From assembly GCA_015179025.1 (NCBI GenBank), contig WHUX01000152.1:1-64000 (forward strand): a stretch of DNA of 64,000 nucleotides. The letters run 5' to 3'. The position numbers and the translations under genes are program-made. The notes under the pieces were generated by a model, which had not been told where the DNA came from, did not search any database, and worked only from the letters and a program-made list of their open reading frames with translations. Positions 55,319 to 64,000 of the stretch are shown here, piece after piece. The DNA is from Terfezia claveryi. Taxonomy: Eukaryota; Ascomycota; Pezizomycetes; Pezizales; Pezizaceae. The first letter of the stretch is position 1. Every line of letters starts with the position of its first letter.

Positions 55319-56970
55319 ATGTCGAATCTACACCGTATGGTATTCCAGCCGACAAGCGACCAGCACGGCCCAAAGTTTCTCAACCCGAATAAAACTATCT
55401 CAAGGAAAGCTCACTCGAGAGCAAGTTCCGCTGCCTCTAGTAGGGCCGGGTCGAGAGTGGCGTCGAGAGTCAACTCTGCGCAAGTTTCGAGGCAGGGAAG
55501 TGAGGATGAATATGAGACAGATGATGCTGCAACTGTTATAAGGTTTGTTCATATTTTGTTTGCTCTGTGGGTACTTGGATGGGGTGGGTACGGTGGGGAA
55601 AAGCAAGCTGACTTTATATGGTTGGGGTTGGATAGTCAAGGTACACAACTTGACGATATCATAGGACATGATTTCCATGTTGATGCCAGATCGTGGGAAG
55701 AGGTGCTTGCAGACCGGATAGAGGAAATTTGTGATAGGAAGAGGAGCTCGGTAGAGGGGAGAGAGAATGCGTACTCGGCGTATATACGGCTTTTGCTGGC
55801 GAATTATGCGAGAGAGGAGATTTATGAGAGGACGGAGGAGCTGGCGGATGCGTTTCTGAAGAGTATCAAGGGGGGTAGGTCGGAGAAGGAGGCTGCTTTG
55901 GCTGTCAGAGGTGAGCTCAGAAAAACCTACTTATAGGTCATTGATGATTGGATGCGGAACCTCCTGGACTAACTCATTCATGCGCAGCGTTGGCCCTTAC
56001 AATCATCACCACTCCCACTGAAAAGCTCTTTGACAAATCCTACCGTCCCCTCAAAGCTATACTCTACGACTACGAGAGCACCACTGTAAAAGCTATCATC
56101 ATCTCCACCATTTCCATCGCCTGCTTCTACGTTGGCTCCCAAACGGAAATCACAGCACTGATGTCCTACTTCCTCGACATCATCTCCTCTGACGGTGCCC
56201 TCCTCAACGCACAGGACTCCGCCGAAGTCGTAGCCTCCGCACTCCATGCGTGGGGCCTCCTAGCAACAGTCTACACTGGTCCTCCTCAGGACATTAACGA
56301 CGAAGCCATGGATATCTTCATCGAACAGCTTGAATCTGGTTCCGTCGATGTACAAACCGCCGCTGGGGAGAATATCGCATTACTTTATGAGATGAGCTAC
56401 AGAGAGGTTGAGGACGACATAGACGAAGAGCAAGTAGAGTTTTGGAAAAAGAGGGGGAAGGTTTTGGTGTATGATGAGTCGACATATATTCAAAAGTACC
56501 AACCATATGGACGAGAGAATGATTTATTAAACACATTGAGTGGGCTGGCGAGTGGGAGTAAGAGGTACCTGAATAAGAAGGATAAAAGGATCCAACATTC
56601 TGCGTTTCAAGCCATCTTAAAGGGTGTGGAACATCCTCTTGTGGGGGACGGGAGACCCCATCAGAAGTTGACGGTGAGGAAAGATTTGACATTGGCAGTG
56701 GATGAGTGGTGGAAGTTGGTTAGGGTTCATGGGGTGAAGAGTATGTTGAGGGGTGGATGGCAGACGCACCTGCAGCTTAATGATAGTTTTGTCAGAAAAC
56801 TTGGGTAGGCATCCTTTCCTCACTTTATAACTTAAGCCCCTGTTTTTAACCTTTGGACTTCTAGATTGGAAATGAGGGAGATGACCAATTATCGCAACCA
56901 GAAGAGTAAACCGAAAGGAAAGAAACCTAGGTGGTCACCGAAATCGGATGATGAGGATTATTATGGATAA
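55319..56970 (+). CDS. Interferon-related developmental regulator (IFRD) family protein, 473 aa
   Basis: HEAT/armadillo-like protein; animal IFRD1 is a transcription coregulator and ribosome-associated factor, and the fungal role is not settled. Exons: 55319-55542, 55636-55910, 55988-56804 and 56865-56970. The N-terminus has an Arg/Ser-rich low-complexity stretch (SRASSAASSRAGSRVASRVN) then an acidic patch. The helical IFRD core runs from ARSWEEVLADRIEEICDRKR through GPPQDINDEAMDIFIEQLES. The IFRD C-terminal box is RKDLTLAVDEWWKLVRVHGV then LQLNDSFVRKLGLEMREMTN, ending in a basic/acidic tail. The first intron is 93 nt with no in-frame stop, so an unspliced reading adds 31 residues (FVHILFALWVLGWGGYGG...) with hydrophobic character unlike the family; splicing is preferred (GTTTGT donor, CTGAC branch). 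Confidence 0.9.
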
Positions 56971-58066
56971 TAATCTCTCGCACAGTTCTAAGGCCTTGGT
57001 TTGCTTTGCCGTTCTAATTTTCCGTTTGCTTTCTTCCTTTTGCAACCAAAAAATTTCTGGATTTGTTATTTCTGTTTTGAGATAGTGACAACATGCTCGA
57101 TATAAGATGTAAATCAAGACCTTGCAGTTTAGCTATTGTTTGCTTTGCTTGTTACTTATAGAGTAAAATGGATTGGGCCTGATGGGCCCGATGGGCCTCG
57201 AGGGAATGTTGAATAGGTGAAGGGGCTCGGTGCATATACAATTTTCCCTTCCTTTCCTTTCAGTTTTAGGGGTTTGGTGGGTTATTGGTCTCTGTTACTT
57301 TCCTTCCACTTTTCACGGTGCAACTCGTGTGTATGGCGGTAGTCATGAGGTGGTCGTTGAAGTGGGTTAATCTCGTCTTACAATCCAACCGCTTTTACCC
57401 TTTTCTTTGTATTGGCTTTCCTTTGGGGTGGGGTTGGGGTTGGTTGGCTATCAATTTGGATAACTTGCTAGTAGATTTAGGGCTTCGTTATCTTCTTCTC
57501 TCTCTCTCTCTCTCTATATTGTTTGTTTTTAAGTTGTAGAATTGTAGAATATAAATAAAAGTCTTTTTTTTTTTTTTTTTTTTTTCATTTCACTTCTTGT
57601 TCTTTAGGAGTTCTTGCTCGGAGGTTAGAGGGGAGGGTGAGAGGGGGGAAGGGGAGTGTGCTTCTTTTTCACATAAAATACAAGTTTACCCTGAGCTGAG
57701 CCACTGTCGGCTCTAGTCAGTAGAAACTCTCTAGGGGAATATTTAATGGCCTTAATTTCTTTTGACTTTGGTATGACATAATGAGTTAAACAAGAAAAAG
57801 AACACCATGTATAGTACATCCTGGGATTTCCCTACCTAGGTCTATTATTTTCCCTTCCTCCTTCTCCTGCCGCATCTCCAGTATCTAGGCCGTGTATCCC
57901 CCGTGTGTATCGCCCATTTAAATTCCCAGTCGATGCAGGATCATGTTCCCCCTACCACCACAGCACAAACTAATTACCCCAAGTCCATCCTCATCGAAAC
58001 ACAGCTAGTACTGTACTAAAACCAATACACTCAAACAACTTCGCATACCCTACTTATAAGTAAACC
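56971..58066. other. Convergent 3' flanks
   Basis: Pyrimidine-rich and T-rich DNA, with a TC run near 57501-57520 and a T22 run at 57564-57585. No gene seen. Confidence 0.5.
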
Positions 58067-60122
58067 CTACAACTTCGCCCCCTCGCCCATCATCCCCTTC
58101 AACCTCTTCTCCACCGCCTCCAAATACTCCCCTGTCGTTACCCAACTTTCCCTCTCCCTCAACCCACACGCCAGGGACAAATCCTTCGTCATAATTCCAT
58201 CGACCTCGACAGTATCCACACACGCCTTCTCTAACTTCTCCGCAAACGCCACCACCTCGGGAGTCTCATCCAGCTTTCCCCTCTGAGTCAAACCCCGAGT
58301 CCAGGCGAAGATGGAGGCGATTGGGTTGGTGGAGGTTTCGCGGCCTTCTTGGTGCTCGCGGTAGTGTCGGGTGACGGTGCCGTGGGCCGCTTCGGATTCG
58401 AAGGTCTTGCCGTCGGGGGTGGTCAGCACAGAGGTCATGAGTCCCAGGGAACCGAAGCCTTGCGCGACGATGTCGGATTGTACGTCGCCGTCGTAGTTTT
58501 TGAGGGCCATAATGTACCCGCCGGAGGACTTGAGCATGTAGGCAACCATGTCGTCAATCTAGGGGAGGTTAACATCAAAGAATCTTTCTACCCCTATTGG
58601 AATTTCAAGTGGAAGAAGGGTGGACCTGGAAGGGACTTACCAAACGATGCTCATACCAAATCCCCTTCTTCTCAAACTCCGCCTTATATTCCGCTTCATA
58701 AGTTTGCTGAAAGATATCCTTAAACCTCCCATCATACTTCTTCAAAATGGTATTCTTCGTCGACATATACAGCGGCAGACCCTTCAACAACGCCATGTTA
58801 AATGACGCCTTTGCAAAGCCCCGAATACTCTCATCAGTGTTGTACATTGACAAAGCAACTCCACCAGCCTTGTAGTCGAACACCTGGACCTTCGTTGGCT
58901 CACCGCCGTTCTTGGGAGTGAAGACCATCTCGAGGGTGCCGGGCTCAGTAATGACTAAGTCTTTGGCGCGGTATTGGTCGCCGTGCGCGTGGCGCCCGAT
59001 GATGATGGGCTCTTTCCAGTCGCGGACGAGACGCGGAATGCGCGGTATGACGATGGGCTCGCGGAAGACAGTGCCGCCGAGGATGTTACGGATGGCTGTG
59101 ATGTCACGTGTTTAGACGGATTTCCATAGATAGTTGCGAATGTGGGGTATATGTGGGGGTGGGGATGGATGACGTACTTCCGTTGGGGCTTAACCACATC
59201 TTCTTGAGGCTGAACTCTTTGACACGCACCTCATCGGGGGTGATGGTGGCACACTTTACGGCAACAGAGTACTTCAAGGTAGCTTCCGCCGCCTCAACGG
59301 TGACCTTGTCATCAGTCTTGTCTCGGTATTCCATACCCTACTGCATTGTTAGTTGGCGCCACGTAGTGAAAGGGAGGGTATGTATGTGAGCATACGAGAT
59401 CATAATACTTGAGGTCAATGTCGAGGTATCTACCCGTTTTGTAAATATACCAATCTTTTTGATTTTGTGCATCTCGTGCTCTCCCGAACCAAAGTTTGGC
59501 CCTTGGGTATGGCACAAGATGTGTGTGTGTACTTACGGATGTATGAACTACAACCACATGTCTATGTCAGCTCCAGGTTCCAAATTGAGGGTGTTCAAAT
59601 ACGTACCTTCTTCTTGATCATATCCCAGATTATTCTCGTCATCTCATCACCGTCCATCTCTGCACACCGTGACGGACTGTTAGTATACGTACGTCTTCCA
59701 ACATTGCAACATTGCCGCAGCCATGTATATATGTAACAGAGGTTCATGTAGGAACCATAGGGAAGAGGGCCATGTACCAACGATTGGGTTCTTGACTTTG
59801 ATTTTGTTTGCTATAAACAAAGCATGCCGTCAGCATCTTGATCACCTTCACCACCCCACCCCGGTACCTCTAGGAACAAGGACTACTTACCGGCCATTGT
59901 GCTCGCAAACCCCCTCGCAGACAAATATGGTATCAGGTTCACAAAAGATGAGCTTCCAATGCTCGTCGAAGTTCTCAGGACAGGTCGCAAAGTTCCTCGA
60001 GCAGCCGCAACAGCAGTTGTTGAAAAATTATAGCAAACAGAAACTAGTGACGAAGAAACCCTTCCAGCCGGAGCTATTGAAACCAGCCTCCCGGCTCGAG
60101 CTGTCCTAATAAAAGACGCCAT
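58067..60122 (-). CDS. IDP1: Isocitrate dehydrogenase [NADP], mitochondrial, 489 aa
   Basis: Oxidative decarboxylation of isocitrate to 2-oxoglutarate with NADPH production. Exons: 59891-60122, 59778-59810, 59607-59659, 59536-59546, 59396-59429, 59178-59337, 58641-59095 and 58067-58558. The first 75 residues ([18 protein letters not shown]... FASTMAA) are basic and acid-free: a mitochondrial presequence. The core starts [20 protein letters not shown]; substrate-binding residues are in [19 protein letters not shown], and metal-binding Asp in LIDDMVAYM and [20 protein letters not shown]. The NADP-specific segment is [20 protein letters not shown]. Exon 4 is only 11 nt (TTCATACATCC, coding FIH and part of Pro) and exon 5 is 34 nt; both are needed to read [20 protein letters not shown]. 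Met76 in STMAANK could start a cytosolic form, as in some fungi. Confidence 0.95.
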
Positions 60123-61108
60123 TGATATGATATAGTCTTGGTAAAACAACAATTGCACACAGCACTCACACACGCACACACACAGATACGCACAACACGC
60201 ACGAATAGACACACGCAGGGTATCAAGTGATTCGAATACCAAAGCTCGTAGGGTATCGGAAAGGTTGGCGCACGAGACCAAGCGACGTAATGGGCGAGAC
60301 GGGGGGGAGGGGGTAGGAGTGAAAACTGGGCAGCAAGCGGAGCGAGAAATCAATCAAACAGTATCGGGCACGGCCAATTCCAACCAATTGCTGCTAAAAG
60401 CTCTCGGGAGTGCTGGCAGACGATAACCCAGCTGGGGCTTTAACCTCGGGATGCGGACTTGATGGATGGATGGAAGGAAGCCCTTTGTTGATCCACTTTC
60501 GGATTCGCAACGGGGGGTGGAACCCAACGAAACACAGCTTTCTATTTCCCTAGCCATCAGGCCTGACTCAATTCGTTTTTGTTTTTTCTTGCTGCTTGCC
60601 TGACAATTTTTTTCTTCCTCAATCGCAACATGTCCCGACTCTTCGGCGGAGGAGCGGCTAAGCTACGCGGGGCTTAGGACCAGGAGGAACCGCGAGCACC
60701 GCCCTGGCCCAGTAGTTACTTTGTAGCCTCGGGTTACTCAGGTAAACATCGGCAGAGGGCAGGGGATGCGGAAAACGTGGGGCAGCTTGCAGCTGCGGAC
60801 TGCAGTAGGGCCGCCAGACGACTCGGAACAGGCCTTTTGGCAAAAGCGACTCGCCGATACAAGTGCGCCTGACTGAATAGTGATGGCAGCACAAGTTGTG
60901 AGGGCCAATGAGATGCGGTGAAATCGTAATATATTTTGATACTGTACAGTTCACTTTGCCGCAAAAAAAAATCCGACTGTCTATGCTCTACGTAGGTATG
61001 TAGTATAATATCTAATACAGTAACACCAACCCATTTCCGTTTTTTAGTTATCCGAATCTACCAAAACCGGTGACGAAACGAAAACAACATGATACAAGCA
61101 ATTCCTGT
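60123..61108. other. Intergenic region upstream of IDP1
   Basis: IDP1 promoter, with a CA-rich repeat at 60150-60210. No gene seen. Confidence 0.5.
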
Positions 61109-62747
61109 CTAAAATAATCCCTCAATCTTGCCAGTCTCACGATTAACATCGACCTATGAACCGCAGTGTTAGATATTGAACGATAAATTCAGACGAGATC
61201 CCACATGTAGCTTACGTTAAGGTATCTAGAGGCAGTTGGTAGCCCAGGGATAGTCTGAATATCAGCTGCCTTTGCATACAGGTAGCCAGCACATGGCGAC
61301 AGCTTGATGTCCCTGATGGGCACTGTGAACCCTGTTGGGGCTCCCTTGAGCTCAGGGTCATGTGAAAGCGAATATTGGGTTTTCGCAATGCAGATTGGAA
61401 GGTTACCAGAGCCCTAATGCCCGGTGATTAGCCCAAGCCCTGTAGGGACATTTGCTTTCAGTTTCAATGGCAAAGGTGTAATCCTACGGGCCCGAGTAGC
61501 TTCCCAAAATCTGTTCGCAGACTCGACAACGTTCTGGAGGAGCATGCAGACGGTCATTGGACCAACTCCTCCAGGCACAGGTGTAATCAAAGAAGCGACC
61601 TCCTTCGCCAACGTCACCGACCCAAACACTGCCCAGACTTCTTGGTCTCGTCCTTAATGTAGTTGATACCAACATCAAATGACCACAGCTCCATTCTCCC
61701 TTGACGAAATTTGGAATTCCGATGGCAGCGACAACAATGTCAGCCGTCTTCACGATTTCTGGGAGATTCTTGGTGTGCGAGTGGCATACGGTGACAGTCG
61801 CGTCTGCGTTCTTGAGAAGGTATGACACTGGGCTACCAACGATGTCGCTTCGCCCCAAAACGACAGCATTCTTACCACGAACACCAACACCAGAGGACCA
61901 TAACACCAGCTGGGGTGCATGGTGTGAATAGAGGGGTCTTTCTACGTTTAGCAAGGTCCCAATGTTCATGGTACCGAATCCGTCAACATCTTTATTATGG
62001 TAGACAGCAGATGTGATGGCAGCCTCGGAGATGTGCTTGGGGATAGGGAGTGAACAAGGATACCGTGAACAGAGGGGTCATTATTGAGCTGGTCAATGTA
62101 TTCCAGGAGCTATATTAAGAGTTAGACCGACTCGGGGGGGTATGTGGGAACGGTAAGGTACCTCTGATTCCGTTATGTCCTCAGAGAACTTTTGGATGTT
62201 GCAAGTAATATTGGCCTACGATGCCCCAATGTGTGTCAGCCTGTGCATACCGGAGGGTTTAGGGCACTACCGAACCTCTTGCGCCGCCTTTACTTCATGC
62301 GAACATATGTGCCTGTTTCACCACGATAGTAGCATCAGTATTGTGCCCCAATATGGATCCGAAGGGAATCACCCGTACTTGAATAATCGGGTCGGCCGCC
62401 CACTGTCAACGATTGTCAGCACCTGCTCAATTTGGCTCAGATTACAGAAAAGCTGACCTTGGATGATGGTCAAGGCAGGCTTGAACCGCGGGGTGTTCTT
62501 CTGCTTCTTGGCAATCTCATGGTTGAGTTTCTCCCGAATGCTCTTCGCAATTGTTCTGGGCAGCCATGATGAGTCGGGTATACGAGAAACTGCGAGCTTG
62601 CTGGATCTGTGCTGCTGAGAAGTAACCGGAGCGGGAAGGTGAGGCTTTTGTAAAAGCTGCGGAAGGATAGACGCAGGCGGACCTTTCTAGCAGCCACACT
62701 CCACGGCCACTGGCCACACCCCCCAGCCGAACATGGCGGGCAAGCAT
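61109..62747 (-). pseudogene. C1-tetrahydrofolate synthase pseudogene with the synthetase domain deleted
   Basis: Trifunctional folate enzyme (yeast ADE3/MIS1 family). The minus strand reads a mitochondrial-like presequence (ARSFSYTRLIMAAQ), then the dehydrogenase/cyclohydrolase domain in several frames: [124 protein letters not shown] and [14 protein letters not shown]. After this the sequence passes a stop and resumes at GSGNLPICIAKTQYSLSHDP and continues to the normal end, VDVNRETGKIEGLF. Roughly 600 residues of the formyl-THF synthetase domain are missing. At least four single- or few-base frameshifts are seen (after MAAQ; after YVRMK; after GILVH; around GAVVI). Introns are kept, so this is a DNA copy, not a retrocopy. 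It cannot make a working enzyme. Confidence 0.88.
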
Positions 62748-63527
62748 CGGATTGGAGGGAGGAGGGGTGCTGTGAAAGTGTCCTGGGTCAACAATCTGGC
62801 TTGACGAATAAATAATAATAATAGCATGCACAGGAAATAAACTGCGGGGGGGAGGGCACCAGGAGCGAAAATCCTCAGTCGATTATTCGGCGTAATTGAT
62901 TCAGACAAGCGCAATTAAGCTTTGCCCACAACGCTGCTAGTTGGTGCGGTTGAGTCTGGACCGAGAACAGGTGCGGTTTTGAATTTCTGCTAGGCAATGA
63001 TATCGTCGGATCTACGGAGGGATGCAACCAGACTATATCGTCGGATATAATCGAAACTCAAACTGAGGGGTCTTCTGGCATTATAGCACGAGTGGGCGGT
63101 TTTCCCTCGTACACACCCCAAAAAATTGCTATGGAATATATCGTGGCATTTTCTTAGCAAGTGGGTCTAGTAAAATCTGGTCGCTTCTATTCAGCATAAG
63201 AGGAATTGGCTGGCAGCAATGGCATCGAGAAATCCAGCAACTGCAGTAGTCTCGTGCCCAGACCCTCGTAAGGAAAGGGCTAGCTACGAGAGGCTTGTGC
63301 CAACCAGACTAGGAAAGGGCAAGTTACTGGACGCTCCAATGCGGCATAGCCGCACTTTTGCCCCACCAAAACCCAAACCTTCAAAATTGAAAATATTATC
63401 CAAACACTGTTACGGATAATTCAGCGACTATTTAGACCTAAAGTGCACTCGAGTTTGAAGCGACCCTTGCAGCCTCATCCACGACATCTCACCCCACCTT
63501 GAGCTCGACAAAACACAGCCAGACAGA
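62748..63527. other. Intergenic region upstream of eIF3i
   Basis: Divergent spacer. Holds a short partial copy (63023-63035) and an exact copy (63295-63311) of the dispersed motif, about 275 bp apart. No gene seen. Confidence 0.5.
63295..63311 (+). repeat. Dispersed 17-bp motif, exact copy 3
   Basis: TTGTGCCAACCAGACTA, about 217 bp upstream of the eIF3i start codon. Confidence 0.8.
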
Positions 63528-64000
63528 ATGAGGCCGATATTATTACAAGGACATGTACGGAGTCACCCACATACCGCTCCATTCCATGTACTTGCCAATC
63601 TGGAACTGACTGCCTGTGCAGGAGCGTAGTATCACACAGATCAAGTATGGGCACTCCCAAAGTTTTTGATCTACAGATATTCTAACAGCCTCCGTCCCGG
63701 CTCTCAGGTACAACAGGGACGGTATGGATCGCCCGGAATACTTCCAAAAGAAAACACATGAGGCTAATGCTCCACCACAGGTGACCTGCTATTCTCGACA
63801 GCAAAGGACCATGTTGTGTGCGCCTGGTACTCTGGTCAGTTCTGCCGTCACCAGGCTTGACGATATGGAATATTGACTCCCAATGTAGTGAACGGTGAGC
63901 GACTAGGAACTTACCAGGGTCACCAGGGTGCCCTTTGGACAGTTGATGTCAATCCTACTACAACCCTCCTCGCTACCGGTGCTGCCGACAACACAATTCG
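63528..64000 (+). CDS. TIF34: Translation initiation factor eIF3 subunit i (TIF34), 5' part
   Basis: WD40-repeat subunit of eIF3, needed for 43S pre-initiation complex assembly and scanning. The gene runs off the right edge. Exons seen: 63528-63554, 63622-63644, 63708-63721, 63781-63834 and 63889 onward; introns are 67, 63, 59 and 54 nt. The spliced protein begins [20 protein letters not shown] and continues [20 protein letters not shown] then [20 protein letters not shown], ending [16 protein letters not shown], the first WD repeat and a half of the family. Exon 3 is only 14 nt. No frame problem in the visible part. Confidence 0.93.

Overview
The window looks like nuclear DNA of a filamentous ascomycete (Pezizomycotina). 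The genes are broken up by many short introns (about 48-130 nt, mostly GT...AG, often with a CTAAC or CTGAC branch site), there is a class II chitin synthase and a Ste7-type MAPKK, and the left edge is an AT-rich, stop-riddled transposon relic of the kind left by RIP-like mutation. The high intron density, including two microexons, would suit an early-diverging class such as Pezizomycetes, but that is a guess. No tRNA, rRNA or CRISPR array was recognised.

Layout. 1-6.4 kb: decayed Plavaka-type transposase (minus strand), then repeat-rich DNA with one hypothetical ORF and a small fold-back element. 6.4-19 kb: RNA polymerase III largest subunit (+), a secreted Cys-rich protein (+), a HAD phosphatase (-), AP-3 mu (-) sharing a 134-bp divergent promoter with a small DMAC1-like membrane protein (+), and a Ste7-like MAPKK (-). 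19.6-32 kb: Spt6 (+), class II chitin synthase (-) and low-molecular-weight tyrosine phosphatase (+). 32-48.3 kb: Prp24/SART3 (-), a 2.1-kb low-complexity zone, mitochondrial ribosomal protein uL22m (+), Mrc1/claspin (-), an unrecognised disordered protein (-) and MBF1 (-). 48.3-55.3 kb: a gene-poor relic island with two decayed copies of a secreted phosphoglycerate-mutase-like (histidine phosphatase) gene. 55.3-64 kb: IFRD-family protein (+), mitochondrial NADP-isocitrate dehydrogenase (-), a C1-tetrahydrofolate synthase pseudogene lacking most of its synthetase domain (-), and the 5' part of eIF3i (+), which runs off the window.

Most genes are single-copy housekeeping functions (Pol III transcription, elongation, U6 snRNP recycling, replication checkpoint, translation, vesicle traffic, cell wall, NADPH supply) and do not form one pathway. 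The unusual signals are between genes: a 17-bp motif (TTGTGCCAACCAGACTA) repeated exactly three times and approximately five more times, only in non-coding DNA; a 20-bp exact repeat, one copy of which abuts the start codon of the secreted protein; a cluster of four ACGCG boxes upstream of MRC1; and the two pseudogene families.

Exon coordinates were worked out by hand from reading frame, splice consensus and remembered family consensus. For every spliced gene reported as intact and complete, the exon lengths add up to a multiple of three.
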